This document shows, piece after piece, positions 1 to 8,981 of a stretch of DNA of 64,000 nt (its first letter is position 1; each line of letters begins with the position of its first letter). The DNA comes from Zhuqueibacter pondensis (lineage in GTDB: Bacteria; Zhuqueibacterota; Zhuqueibacteria; Zhuqueibacterales; Zhuqueibacteraceae). The stretch spans positions 3,179 through 67,178 of the forward strand of contig JAPDQK010000033.1 of NCBI GenBank assembly GCA_034505955.1, given 5' to 3'. Both the position numbers and the translations under genes were made by a program. The notes under the pieces were generated by a model. It was not told the origin of the DNA and did not search any database. It worked only from the letters and a program-made list of their open reading frames with translations.

Positions 1-532
1 TGCCGCCCAACTGGGATAGTTCCTGTTCGCCCCAAAGCGCATCTGCGGTCTGCGCACCAAGAAGCACATCAAACTTGAAGTTCCTGGAGGTTAATTCCAT
101 CGCCAGAAGAGGAAACGACGCCACCCCCACCCCTCCGGCAACGAGAGCAATCGGGCCGGTTTTGTCCGGCAATTCAAATCCATGTCCGAGCGGGCCGATG
201 ACACTTAAAATTGCCCCTGGTTGGTAGCGGGCAAGCAAACTGGTGCCTCGCCCCACCAACTTCCAAAGAAGTGAAACAGCCCCGGTTCGACGATCAACTT
301 GACAGACACTGAACGGTCTTCGCAGCAGCGGAAAACCGGTGAAAAGTTGCAAGTGGGCATCTCCCCTTTGCTGGTCGGAGGAAACCTTGACATTGACAAA
401 TTGACCTGGCAAGGCGGTCGCCGCAATCTCCGGCGCGTACAAACGCATCAAAAAAATACCCCGCGCCACCTCTTCATTGGTCAACACAGGGCATAAGAAA
501 ATCCCCTTTTTTGATCGCCCAAGTTCTGGCAT
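1..532 (-). CDS. pyrK: Dihydroorotate dehydrogenase electron-transfer subunit PyrK (3'-truncated by window edge)
   Basis: The minus-strand frame opens with ATG at 532 (MPELGRSKKG) and runs off the window edge after 177 residues, so the C-terminal iron-sulfur part is not visible. Residues 71-76 (RRPFSV) are the FAD-binding RPFS/T signature of the ferredoxin-reductase fold, followed by GPLGHGF (113-119) and the nucleotide-binding VAGGVGVA (131-138). In the family, PyrK passes electrons from PyrD to NAD through FAD and a 2Fe-2S cluster during pyrimidine synthesis. It lies 73 bases downstream of the TPR lipoprotein gene on the same strand. Related sulfide-dehydrogenase subunits share this fold. 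The PyrK call rests on the RRPFSV and GPLGxGF motifs. Confidence 0.82.
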   Translation of the reverse strand, partial: MPELGRSKKGIFLCPVLTNEEVARGIFLMRLYAPEIAATALPGQFVNVKVSSDQQRGDAHLQLFTGFPLLRRPFSVCQVDRRTGAVSLLWKLVGRGTSLLARYQPGAILSVIGPLGHGFELPDKTGPIALVAGGVGVASFPLLAMELTSRNFKFDVLLGAQTADALWGEQELSQLGG

Positions 533-605
533 GATTTGGCCAATCGTTTAATGTAATGTCGTCACGGACTTCTTGGTCATCGGCATAACTTGAGATAATC
601 AGTGC

Positions 606-2696
606 CTACTCAATTCGTGGCGGTTCTGGCTCCTTTTCGTTCTCTGGCAGATCTTTTTCTCGAGGCGGCTGATCCGGCGCCGCGTCCGGAACCGGCGGTC
701 GTGGCTGGACTGTGTTTTTCCTTCGTGAAGACAAAACCTCGTCATCCTCCACCCCTGGCTCCGAGGCGTTTTGAACTTCCGGTTGCACTGGTGGCTGCTC
801 TTTCTGAGACTGGACTTCTGCCGGGACAGCCTGATCAGATTTTGCTGGTTCAGCCTTTTTTTGCTCAGCAGCCGTAACTTTGGGGCGAACACGCCGCGCC
901 ATCGGTGAGTCCGGATAGCTCTCGATCAACTTTTTGTAAGTGGCCAATGCTTCTTTATTATCCGCCAGCTTGTGTTCATAAATCCAGCCCATGGCATAAA
1001 GTGATTGTGGAGCCAATTTGGACTTGGGCTGTTCCTGCAAAAACTCCTGATAGAGACGCAAAGCGCGGTGCGGATCCTTTTTGTTGAACAGGCAATCCTC
1101 AGCTTCCCGGAATAAATCAGGCAAGCTTTGCGGTGTCGCGAGCGTATCCGCGCGGCCGAGGCGTCGCTTGGCGTCTCGACCTTGTGGGGTATCGCCATAT
1201 TGGGTTGCAAGGACTTGGTAAATACTGTCACGCATGGCGCGGGTCGCTGGCGCATCACCCAGGATGTAAGCGAGGGAATACATGGCTTGAGGTGCGTATT
1301 CGGTCTGCGGGAAAAACTCAAACACATCCAGATATTCGCGCATCGCCGAGTCCGGACGGTTGAAATTGAACAGATAAAGCTCAGCCAACAAAATTTTGCT
1401 TTGGGCCAAATCTGCCGCTATTTTGTTTGGATCCGCGGTGGTTTTGGATGCTGTTGGCATTGTTCCCGCCATCCGCGCGCGCCGGGGCATGCGACTGATC
1501 GAACGCCTAACCGTGCGCTGCGGCGTTCCCAAGGTTTTACCGGCAGGGTGAAGGGAATCACCTTTTGCCAACGATTCGCGCTGTTTCTCCAATGTTGCAA
1601 TCGTTTCCTTTAATTTGATCAGATCACCGATGGCTTTGCTGCGCTGGCCGGCCTCGGTTACTTTTTCCGAGCGCGCGCTTTCGCGCCGGACATTATCGAA
1701 ACTCTCTTTCGCCTTGTTAAATTCACCCCGATCTTCATAAATTTCGCCAAGCATGAAATACGCCGCCGCCGAAGCGTCTGTACGCTGATGGTTCTCGATA
1801 ATGCTGGTACATTGCTTGATGGCTGAATCAATTTTCCCCTGTAATTTCGTGCATTCGGCCATTTCGAGTTTGACGAGGGGGATCTCGCGATGCGTGCTGA
1901 AGTCTCTCAACATGTCATTCAGAACGACCAGAGCTTCGTCGAAGCGCCGGTCGTTTTTTAAAGCACGCGCATAGTGGAGACGTGCTTTGAATTTAAGATT
2001 TAAATCATTTTTCGCAGCGGCACTGGCCCGACGAAACGCTCCAGCCGCCAAATCGAATTGCTGCAATATTAGACAGCACTCGCCGAGGCGCATGTATGCT
2101 GCCGCGCGCATTTTTTCATCACTGAGCTTGCGTGCGGCGACCTCGTATTCCCTCGCTGCTTTCGTATACTGTTGCTGGCGAAAATAGATTTCGCCGAGAT
2201 AATACTGCGCCTGATGCACCAACTCCCCCTTTTTCTCGCGTTGCTGCAATTCGTTGAGCGTCCGCTCTGCGCCGGCATAATCATTCAACTCGATGTTGGT
2301 TTTTGCCAGCCAGAGCAACGCCCGTGGCACCAAGCCGCTCTTGGGGAAAAGAGTGACCAGCTCTTGAAACTTCCGTTGCGCTTTGAGATATTCTTGCTTG
2401 TAATAAAAGCACTCGCCAATCAATAAGAGTGCGTCATCAACATAACGGGATTTCGGATGAAGCTGCAGAAGCTTCGAGGCTTTCTCGACCGCCTTGTCAT
2501 ATTTTTGTATTTCCACAGCACCCGGTTTGTTGTCTCCCACGCGCCGCTTTTGTTCGTCGAGCGCTTCCTTGTAAACCTTTTTGGTATTGTAAAAGGTGTT
2601 GTAATAACCACCGCAGCCTTGCACGGCAATGAATGCCAGCGTCAGCGTGACAAAGCGCAAGAGGTGCCGGCCCCATGGTTTTGGCAACAACTTCAT
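606..2696 (-). CDS. Large TPR outer-membrane lipoprotein
   Basis: This 696-residue protein starts with a lipoprotein signal peptide (basic start, hydrophobic stretch 12-25, VQGC with the lipidated Cys at about 28). The mature N-terminus is rich in Gly, Tyr and Asn. Residues 60-590 are many tetratricopeptide repeats with typical signatures (LLLIGECFYYKQEYLKA, AQYYLGEIYFRQQQYTKA). The last 100 residues are proline- and glutamate-rich and probably disordered. It is likely a periplasm-facing scaffold anchored in a membrane; no enzyme motif is seen. Its ATG overlaps the stop of the sirtuin gene by 4 bases (ATGA), so the two are translationally coupled. Similar YfiO/YbgF-type TPR lipoproteins serve in envelope assembly, but a specific partner cannot be named. 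Confidence 0.8.
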   Translation of the reverse strand: MKLLPKPWGRHLLRFVTLTLAFIAVQGCGGYYNTFYNTKKVYKEALDEQKRRVGDNKPGAVEIQKYDKAVEKASKLLQLHPKSRYVDDALLLIGECFYYKQEYLKAQRKFQELVTLFPKSGLVPRALLWLAKTNIELNDYAGAERTLNELQQREKKGELVHQAQYYLGEIYFRQQQYTKAAREYEVAARKLSDEKMRAAAYMRLGECCLILQQFDLAAGAFRRASAAAKNDLNLKFKARLHYARALKNDRRFDEALVVLNDMLRDFSTHREIPLVKLEMAECTKLQGKIDSAIKQCTSIIENHQRTDASAAAYFMLGEIYEDRGEFNKAKESFDNVRRESARSEKVTEAGQRSKAIGDLIKLKETIATLEKQRESLAKGDSLHPAGKTLGTPQRTVRRSISRMPRRARMAGTMPTASKTTADPNKIAADLAQSKILLAELYLFNFNRPDSAMREYLDVFEFFPQTEYAPQAMYSLAYILGDAPATRAMRDSIYQVLATQYGDTPQGRDAKRRLGRADTLATPQSLPDLFREAEDCLFNKKDPHRALRLYQEFLQEQPKSKLAPQSLYAMGWIYEHKLADNKEALATYKKLIESYPDSPMARRVRPKVTAAEQKKAEPAKSDQAVPAEVQSQKEQPPVQPEVQNASEPGVEDDEVLSSRRKNTVQPRPPVPDAAPDQPPREKDLPENEKEPEPPRIE

Positions 2697-3436
2697 TTTA
2701 CCACCTGTTGGATGTGATTGACCAGCACAGGCAGAATTTCTCCTGCCTTTCCCTGCAAAAATTCATCCGCTCTCGGAGTCAACGGTGTGGGTTCGTAATT
2801 AATCTCGACGACATAGGCGCCATGCGCGGCCGCAACCTGCGGCAATGCGGCGGCCGGGTAAACTACAGCCGAAGTGCCGATGGAAAAAAACACCTGACAG
2901 CTTTCCGCCGCGGCAAACGCACGCTGCAGCGCCAACTCAGGAAGCATTTCACCGAACCACACCACACCCGGGCGATAAAGCGCGCCGCAAGCACAATAGG
3001 GCAAATCCTCCCGCCAACTCTCGGCGCCGGCTTCGCATTCATGACCACAACCGCTGCACCGGCTCATCATGATGTTGCCATGCAATTCGCTGACATCGCT
3101 GCTGCCGGCGCGTTGATGATAGCCGTCCACGTTTTGGGTAATCAGCGCAAATTCCTTGAACCGTGATTGCATTTGCGCCAGTGCCCGATGGCCTGGATTC
3201 GGCGCATGTTGCCGGACCAAATCACGACGATAATTATACCATTCCCATACCAGCCTGGGATCGCGCCGGAACGCCTCCGGCGTGGCCAACTCTTCGGCGC
3301 GATAATTTTTCCACCAGCCACCGGGGCCGCGAAAGGTGGGCAGGCCGCTCTCCGCCGAAATGCCAGCGCCGGTGAGCACGGCGATGGGGACATTAGCCTG
3401 GAGACGTGCGAGGAGATCATCGCTGAAATCAATCAT
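2693..3436 (-). CDS. cobB: Sir2-family NAD-dependent protein deacylase (class III, CobB-like)
   Basis: The 247-residue sirtuin has GAGIS (23-27), TQNVD (100-104), catalytic His119 (SELHGN) and zinc ligands Cys127, Cys130, Cys148 and Cys150. A Tyr67-x-x-Arg70 pair (WYNYRR) matches the residues that let SIRT5 and E. coli CobB bind acidic acyl groups, so desuccinylase or demalonylase activity is possible. The start is taken at ATG 3436, eight bases inside the end of the upstream DUF1992 gene; a longer frame exists but has no sirtuin homology. The product removes lysine acyl groups using NAD in the cytoplasm. It is coupled to the downstream TPR lipoprotein gene by an ATGA overlap. Confidence 0.92.
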   Translation of the reverse strand: MIDFSDDLLARLQANVPIAVLTGAGISAESGLPTFRGPGGWWKNYRAEELATPEAFRRDPRLVWEWYNYRRDLVRQHAPNPGHRALAQMQSRFKEFALITQNVDGYHQRAGSSDVSELHGNIMMSRCSGCGHECEAGAESWREDLPYCACGALYRPGVVWFGEMLPELALQRAFAAAESCQVFFSIGTSAVVYPAAALPQVAAAHGAYVVEINYEPTPLTPRADEFLQGKAGEILPVLVNHIQQVVK

Positions 3437-4127
3437 GACTGAACTCCCTGGGAACAACGGGAAACTCGCGATCGAACTGTGACAACAAATTTTCAGTCGC
3501 GATCTGCGGATGACCGAGTAGCAATACCAGCGGTCGATGATCCCGAATCTCGTTTTCAACCAGTGCTGCTTGCAGCCGTTTTGCGATTTCATCTGCTTTG
3601 AGCGCAAGCTCCTTCAGGTGGTTACGCAGCCACTGGCGCTCGTTCAAGTAGACACGATAAAGTGCCTTCAACTGCTCATCATCCTGCTGTGAACCGTTTC
3701 TCCGAAAACATGAGCGGACATCTTTCCCACGCTGAGATTTGTGCTTTTGTTCCCGGAACTGGCGAAATGACCTGTCGCATCGGAGCACGAAACCTTCCAA
3801 CTTTGCCACGGGTTGCTCAGGGAAATTTTGTGTCTGCGTGCTCCGCAAAGCGCGTGCATGCGACAGAAATTCGCCGAGCCGCTCGTGACACTGCCTCCCG
3901 AAACGATCCAACTCATGCAATGCGATTTCCAGTTCCTTTCGTAACTGAAGAGGCTCGGGAAGATAATTGGCATTTTTCAAAACCAGGTATGCCAGCCGTT
4001 CTTCCGGACGCCAGCTTGGCGAGTCGTCGAACGAGAGAGGCTTGCCTTTCCCGGGCAAATGATCAAACTCACCGGCGGCAATGGCCTCACGAATTTTCTC
4101 CTCGACGATGCTTTCAAAAGCAAACAT
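3429..4127 (-). CDS. DUF1992 / DnaJ-family-like conserved protein
   Basis: The first 70 residues (EEKIREAIAAGEFDHLPGKGKPL, then PEERLAYLVLKNANYLP) match the DUF1992 domain, also called the DnaJ homologue subfamily C member 28 conserved domain. No J-domain HPD motif is present. The rest is a basic, helix-rich region with likely coiled-coil character. The total of 232 residues exceeds the roughly 120 of the short bacterial forms, so a C-terminal extension is present. The function of the family is unknown. The gene overlaps the sirtuin start by 8 bases and follows the PorV-like/TPR gene by 64 bases, so co-expression with both is expected. Confidence 0.8.
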   Translation of the reverse strand: MFAFESIVEEKIREAIAAGEFDHLPGKGKPLSFDDSPSWRPEERLAYLVLKNANYLPEPLQLRKELEIALHELDRFGRQCHERLGEFLSHARALRSTQTQNFPEQPVAKLEGFVLRCDRSFRQFREQKHKSQRGKDVRSCFRRNGSQQDDEQLKALYRVYLNERQWLRNHLKELALKADEIAKRLQAALVENEIRDHRPLVLLLGHPQIATENLLSQFDREFPVVPREFSHD

Positions 4128-4191
4128 GGGACAACAAATAATTTCGCAAATGGCACTGTTCTTAAGGGTGACTCTTCGTGTACTGAATCGA

Positions 4192-6501
4192 TTATTCCTG
4201 CAGTCTTTTCAACGCGTCGAGACGTTGCTGGGCCGATTGTTTGTATTCAAGGGATTGCTTGTGCGTCGGATTGAGGCTCAACACTTTTTCCCATTCGCGA
4301 ATGGCGCCCTCGTAATCCTCGGCCGCATAAAAACTGAGACCGCGCTTGAAATATATTTCCACCTGCAAGTCCAGTTGTCGCTGGCATTCTTCGAGCCGGG
4401 CACGTGCGATCGAATTGTGAGGATCGCGCACCAATATGGTCTTGTAAAATTCCATCGCCTGCAAGAATTGATTTTGACTGAAATATTCCTGCGCTTGATC
4501 AAAAAGCTGCTGAATGTCGCTTTGCGAGAGCGCCTCCTCCCGCTTCTGCTGTGCGACTTTGTTTTTAGGATCAAAACTCAAGGCTTTGTCGAATTCGGCT
4601 ACCGCCCGATTCCAATTCTTCGCCTCGAAATAGTTCAGACCCCGGCGCACGAATTCTTCGGCGCGCTTGTTATTGATTTGTGCGAGGCGCTGCAAAACCG
4701 CGGTAGCGCCATCATGGCGCGGGTAAACATCCAAAATCTGCTGGGATAGTGCAGAGGCTTGATTGTAATCCCCGCCGTCCAAAGCCCGGTTGGCAGCCTG
4801 TAATTTTTCGTTGATAAATGCATCGATGCGACTTTGCAGCAGCCGGATTTGTTGTTTGGCCGTCTCGTTTTCGGGGTCGAGTTCGAGCACTTCGCGATAA
4901 GCACGATACGCATTGTTGAATTGCTGTTGCTGATTCAGGCGATTGGCCTCGACAAGCAAACGTGCGATTTTTTCTTTTTGACGCTGCAGCGCGGCCTGTG
5001 TCTTGTCGAGATAAATTTGCGCTTCTTCATAATGTGGCGACAGCGACAGGGCGTTTTGGAAAAACTCCAGGGCTTTCGAGAAATTCCGCTGGCTGAAATA
5101 CCCCAAGCCGCGAAAGTAGGCGTCTTCAGCAGCCTTTTGCTGGACCTCATTGATGCGCGCGAGATAATCCCGCGCATTGGCATAGCTTTTTCGCAGCAAC
5201 AAAATGCTCTCAAAGACTTTTTTGGCCTGGGGATAATTGCCCTCCTCGAAGAGTTGTTTGCCTTCGTTGTACTTGCGCTGGAGGTACAGATCGAGCCCGG
5301 GTTGGAGTTGGGAGAGCTGGCGGCGAGCCTCCTCATATTCATTGTTGATTTGCAGCACAGCAAGATAGATCACCGCCGCATCAACATACTTGAATTTCTT
5401 TTTTTGCAGGGCGGCCTCGTCCATCAGTTTGCGAATTTTTTCATCATCCTTTCGAACTTGATTGGCAAGAGCGCCGGCAATCTGCCGGGCTTTGGGGTTT
5501 TCGGACTCATACGCAAAATAATGTTTAAACTGTCGCAATGCTTGGCGGTAGTTGGCAGATTTTGCCAGCATGGTGCCGCGCGTGAGGTGCCGATTGGCAC
5601 GGTCGCCGGCTTTCTGACCAAGACGGAAGGCTATGCCTGAAAGAAATCTCTTTTCAGCAAAACAATATGCCACATCAAAGCTGTAGCTGGTACCCATTAA
5701 TGTCAGACCGACGGCTGTGTTTTTCGGTTCGAAATCGGTGATTCCACCGTACACGGCTACATGTTGAATGATTGGCGAGGCCAGGCCGAGACGGGTCAAC
5801 ATTTTTTGTTCACTCGTTTCGAGGCTGGCGAGCAGGGCCGGCCCCCTGGTCGTGAAGCGCGCTGCGGCGCCGGCAACATAGAATCGTGAAAGCCGTTCCC
5901 GGCCAAGCGGCAAATCACTCGCCTGCACGGCAAAGGCCAAAGGATAAGGCGTCAAGGGTACATTGAAGAAAGAAGCCTGGTAAGGATCACGGGATAATGG
6001 CAGGCGTGCGCCCAGAGGATGCCATACCATGCCGATTGAAGTGGTGGCAAACTCATCCTGACCGAGACGATTACCGTGCAGCGAGATTCCAAAAGAAAAA
6101 ACATTACCGAGAGAATGAGCCCAAGCAGCGCTTGCCCTTTCCCAACACGAGCCGGTTATCGGAAACCGCGCGAGGTGGAGACCAAAACTCCCAATTGAAG
6201 GCCAGTATCCTGCAAGCCCTACTGACGAAAATTCAAAAGGCTGGTTGGAGTTCAGGAGGAATTCGATTTCCCTTAAACTGGCCAAGGTGGAGGGATTCCA
6301 CAGGGTGTTGGTGGCATCAGCCGGGCCGAGCAAATGGGGCCCACCCAGCCCCGTGATGCGTGCCGATGAAGCTAAATTTTGAAACAGGCTTTGACTCGCA
6401 AGAGGCTGGCTGAAACATAAAACCATGCTGAAAAAAACCAGTCGCCAGGCGACGAAATCAAGCCCCGAACGCTCACATAAGAATTTCACGGTCGTAATCA
6501 A
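4192..6501 (-). CDS. PorV/UPF0164-like beta-barrel domain fused to TPR array
   Basis: A signal-peptide-like hydrophobic stretch ends near SQPLASQS. Residues about 40-290 resemble PorV/UPF0164 outer-membrane barrels: the SSARITGLGGPHLLGPADAT start, WNPSTLAS, and alternating strands. About 300-769 are repeated TPR units (ARRQLSQLQPGLDLYLQRKYNEG, RRGLNYFEAKNWNRAVAEFDKAL). It may be an outer-membrane barrel carrying a periplasmic TPR platform. The first codon of the open frame is TTG at 6501, inside the end of the cyclase gene; GTG at 6489 and ATG at 6426 are alternatives, and the last would shorten the signal peptide. The function is unknown. Its position next to a cyclase and a sirtuin does not settle it. 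Confidence 0.72.
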   Translation of the reverse strand: MITTVKFLCERSGLDFVAWRLVFFSMVLCFSQPLASQSLFQNLASSARITGLGGPHLLGPADATNTLWNPSTLASLREIEFLLNSNQPFEFSSVGLAGYWPSIGSFGLHLARFPITGSCWERASAAWAHSLGNVFSFGISLHGNRLGQDEFATTSIGMVWHPLGARLPLSRDPYQASFFNVPLTPYPLAFAVQASDLPLGRERLSRFYVAGAAARFTTRGPALLASLETSEQKMLTRLGLASPIIQHVAVYGGITDFEPKNTAVGLTLMGTSYSFDVAYCFAEKRFLSGIAFRLGQKAGDRANRHLTRGTMLAKSANYRQALRQFKHYFAYESENPKARQIAGALANQVRKDDEKIRKLMDEAALQKKKFKYVDAAVIYLAVLQINNEYEEARRQLSQLQPGLDLYLQRKYNEGKQLFEEGNYPQAKKVFESILLLRKSYANARDYLARINEVQQKAAEDAYFRGLGYFSQRNFSKALEFFQNALSLSPHYEEAQIYLDKTQAALQRQKEKIARLLVEANRLNQQQQFNNAYRAYREVLELDPENETAKQQIRLLQSRIDAFINEKLQAANRALDGGDYNQASALSQQILDVYPRHDGATAVLQRLAQINNKRAEEFVRRGLNYFEAKNWNRAVAEFDKALSFDPKNKVAQQKREEALSQSDIQQLFDQAQEYFSQNQFLQAMEFYKTILVRDPHNSIARARLEECQRQLDLQVEIYFKRGLSFYAAEDYEGAIREWEKVLSLNPTHKQSLEYKQSAQQRLDALKRLQE

Positions 6502-7939
6502 TTTCGCAAATGTCCACCGGCTTCATTCGGTTTCTGACATAAATCGGTTCCAAACGTGTAAAAGCATACTGTCCGTTGAGACGGCGTGCCAGACTGTACT
6601 CGACAACGATCTGGCCTGCACGTGCCAAGCTGCAGAGCCGGTTGGCAATGTTCACCACGTCACCAATAACGGTGTAATCCATGCGGTTCTTCGAACCCAT
6701 TTTCCCCATGACCGCGAGCCCGTGATTGATCCCGATTCCGACCCATAATGGCAGCTCTCCGGCGGCATCACGTTGTTTGTTCAACTCCCGGACGGCCCGT
6801 TGAATTTGCACGGCGGCACGTACCGCATTCTGCACACCCTTGGGGCCCGGGAAAAGCGCCATAATCTGATCGCCCATGAATTTATCCACCACGCCGCCAT
6901 TCGCCTCGATGATCTGAGTCTGAACGTCAAAGTAGATGTTGATCAGCTTGATGATTTGTTCCGGCTCGGAAAGCTCGGCGTAGGTCGAAAAATTGCGAAT
7001 ATCCGAGAAGAAAATCGTCGTGGAACGCCGTTCGACTTCCTGGGGTTCGACTTTTGAGCTGGCGCTGCTTTGAATCATCTGGACGGTGAGCTTGGAAACA
7101 AATTTTTGCATCTGCACTTTCTCGCGCAAATGAGTCACCATGTTGTTGAACTCACGTGCAAGCTGCCCCAACTCGTCTTTGCTGCGCGGCTCGACATGAA
7201 CATCCAAATTGCCGCTGCCAACTTCACGCGCCGCGCGGGAAAGTGCATGAATCTGGTTCACCATCTTGCGCGCAAAAAAATAAATCACCCACACCGACAC
7301 GATGATCACCAACGCGGCATAGGTGAAGAGGAGTTTTTTGGTCTTGTTGAGTGGTTCGGAAAAGAAGTTTTTGGAAAACCCGGCACAAGCGTAGCCGATG
7401 GGTATTTTGCGACCCCGGTCATTCACAATAATCGGGTAATAATACTCATAGAATCTCGCATTTTCTCGGACAATGACTTCTTCTTTTTTGAAAAATTCGG
7501 GCAATTCCTCCGGTCGCAACACACCGCCTCCACCCTGCGGATTGGAGTGGGCAAGCACAGAATCGCTGCGATTTTTGATGAAGAGGTATTCCAATCCTTC
7601 AACATTCATATTTTTTGTCCGATAGACCTCTGCGGCCACCTCCGCCAATCGAACAGGATTTGCAACGCTCTCCAACATCGGGCCACGAACATTCTGGCTC
7701 AACTTTTTGAGCAGCACGGTACAGGTGTTGCCCGTCGCCTTGGTCAACACCCGGCGCTGCCCGGGTAAAATCAACAGGCTGAAAATGAGAATCACCAAAA
7801 TAACGATAATCGCGATGTTGATACTCAGTTTGAATTTGATCTCGAGCGAGCTGAACATGTCAGCGCCACGCCCAAGGATTCTCCGCAGACTTGCATGCAC
7901 GCGGTTAAATTGTTTCCATAACAACGCCAAACCAAACAT
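6473..7939 (-). CDS. Membrane-bound class III adenylate/guanylate cyclase with HAMP domain
   Basis: The protein has a short cytoplasmic start, TM1 at about 40-58, a periplasmic sensor region of about 140 residues, TM2 at 203-223, a HAMP domain at 224-278 and a class III nucleotidyl cyclase domain at 305-470. Metal-binding aspartates lie in FFSDIRNFS (D313) and KFMGD (D357). Lys353 and Asp421 (DYTVIGD) are the residues expected for ATP recognition, so adenylate cyclase is favoured over guanylate cyclase. ATG at 7939 is chosen; a TTG two codons earlier is also possible. It is the first gene of the minus-strand unit reaching pyrK. The periplasmic region has no recognised ligand domain. Confidence 0.88.
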   Translation of the reverse strand: MFGLALLWKQFNRVHASLRRILGRGADMFSSLEIKFKLSINIAIIVILVILIFSLLILPGQRRVLTKATGNTCTVLLKKLSQNVRGPMLESVANPVRLAEVAAEVYRTKNMNVEGLEYLFIKNRSDSVLAHSNPQGGGGVLRPEELPEFFKKEEVIVRENARFYEYYYPIIVNDRGRKIPIGYACAGFSKNFFSEPLNKTKKLLFTYAALVIIVSVWVIYFFARKMVNQIHALSRAAREVGSGNLDVHVEPRSKDELGQLAREFNNMVTHLREKVQMQKFVSKLTVQMIQSSASSKVEPQEVERRSTTIFFSDIRNFSTYAELSEPEQIIKLINIYFDVQTQIIEANGGVVDKFMGDQIMALFPGPKGVQNAVRAAVQIQRAVRELNKQRDAAGELPLWVGIGINHGLAVMGKMGSKNRMDYTVIGDVVNIANRLCSLARAGQIVVEYSLARRLNGQYAFTRLEPIYVRNRMKPVDICEIDYDREILM

Positions 7940-7945
7940 GACCAA

Positions 7946-8400
7946 CCTGACTTTCTGGGAAGGAATTCACCGCCAAATCTCCTAAGGGATAATTTCCTTC
8001 ATCGTCATCCACACTACCCAAAGGGAATTGTTGACACTTCTGTATTTGTTGAATTGCCAGTAGCATTAGAGAGACACGATGGCAAGCGAAATCCACAACG
8101 CAATCGGCTTCGTGACTTGCCGTGGGCATCGCAGGTTACGACGAAAATGTCTCCGCCACTTTCCCATCCTGGCATTGATCACGCTGCGGGTTGTGATACC
8201 AAAGCCCAGGTATAAATTCTCGCGGCAGAGTGATTTTGAAAAGCAAAATGATTTGCAGAGACTTTTAAACTAATAAAATTAATCAAATTCCCATAAAGAG
8301 TCAAGGATGATTTGCAGGCGGCCGTGTTTTTTATGGATCCGCACTTGATATTTGCCATTCCCCGGGGAATTATCCCTCAGAATTGGAGGATCATATACCC
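7946..8400. other. Intergenic DNA without a supported gene
   Basis: No open frame here has family features or a ribosome-binding site, and I see no RNA gene. The first part would be the leader of the minus-strand cyclase unit. An A/T-rich patch lies at about 8265-8300. Confidence 0.5.
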
Positions 8401-8405
8401 TACTC

Positions 8406-8498
8406 TGTCATCCCTGCCCTGGGCTGCAAGCATCTTGACCAGCACAAGCGCTGTTCTGTATATGGAAGATTCCTCGGACGCAGTCTTTGCGAATGACA
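8406..8498. repeat. Dispersed TGTCATTC-ended element, copy 1 (degenerate)
   Basis: It begins TGTCATCCCTG and ends GAATGACA, with internal GCAAGCATCTTG and GAAGATTCCTC. These match the order of blocks in the better-preserved copy at 15577-15649. The ends are imperfect inverted repeats. No coding capacity. Confidence 0.5.
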
Positions 8499-8528
8499 TT
8501 CCTGGGGATAACCTTATACCATCAGCAC

Positions 8529-8558
8529 GTGAGGCATTATTCCGGGGTAATGCCTCAC
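8529..8558. other. Perfect 11-bp hairpin
   Basis: GTGAGGCATTA at 8529-8539 pairs with TAATGCCTCAC at 8548-8558 around an 8-base loop. No U-run follows on either strand, so this is probably part of a repeat rather than an intrinsic terminator. Confidence 0.55.
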
Positions 8559-8613
8559 CTGCTGGTAGAATAGATCATTCCCACGGATGTCATTATGTAA
8601 AAAATCTTCTTAA

Positions 8614-8696
8614 CCCCGATAATTCATAAATTATATTTTCAGGCTGTGCCCAAAAGCAGAGTGCGACCGATTTACGCACTGCGTGAATTATCGGGG
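8614..8696. repeat. Inverted pair of CCCCGATAATTCA, unit A
   Basis: CCCCGATAATTCA (8614-8626) and its exact reverse complement (8684-8696) enclose 57 bases, giving an 83-bp unit flanked by TTAA on both sides (8610-8613 TTAA; GTTAAG after 8696). The layout resembles a miniature inverted-repeat element or solo transposon ends. No transposase is in the window. Confidence 0.6.
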
Positions 8697-8781
8697 TTAA
8701 GTACTAAGACAGTGCTGATGTTAGGGAAAATGCTTAAGTGCATGAGATAACTGCGGCATTGCATTCCGGGCATTTCCATGC

Positions 8782-8810
8782 TTGACAATTTGACATAATG
8801 ACCGTATATT
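8782..8810 (+). promoter_or_regulatory. Sigma70-type promoter upstream of uvrB
   Basis: TTGACA at 8782-8787 and TATATT at 8805-8810 are separated by 17 bases, an almost ideal housekeeping promoter. It would start about 165 bases before the uvrB ATG. The leader would contain inverted-repeat unit B and the 8898-8931 hairpin. Confidence 0.65.
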
Positions 8811-8867
8811 GTATGTTGACTTTGTCCGATTAGTTTGTTTGCACAAAACTGACTTATTTACTTTTAG

Positions 8868-8960
8868 CCCCGATAATTCACGCAGTGCAAAAGTCGACCC
8901 CGTGAGATACTGTTACACTTATCTCACGGGGCTGAAAATGTGGCTCATGAATTATCGGGG
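8868..8960. repeat. Inverted pair of CCCCGATAATTCA, unit B
   Basis: CCCCGATAATTCA (8868-8880) and its reverse complement (8948-8960) bound a 93-bp unit that ends 21 bases before the uvrB start codon. The left copy shares its extension CGCAGTGC with the right end of unit A in inverted orientation. The interior holds the 12-bp hairpin at 8898-8931. Confidence 0.6.
8898..8931. other. 12-bp perfect hairpin inside repeat unit B
   Basis: CCCCGTGAGATA (8898-8909) pairs with TATCTCACGGGG (8920-8931) around a 10-base loop. It lies in the expected uvrB leader. There is no U-run, so termination is not evident. It may be a structural part of the repeat. Confidence 0.55.
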
Positions 8961-8981
8961 TTAGCAAACAAAATCTACCGC

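Noticed and set aside
8312..8629. 105-codon frame in the uvrB upstream region
   Set aside because: It runs through a repeat element and a hairpin, lacks a ribosome-binding site and any family feature.
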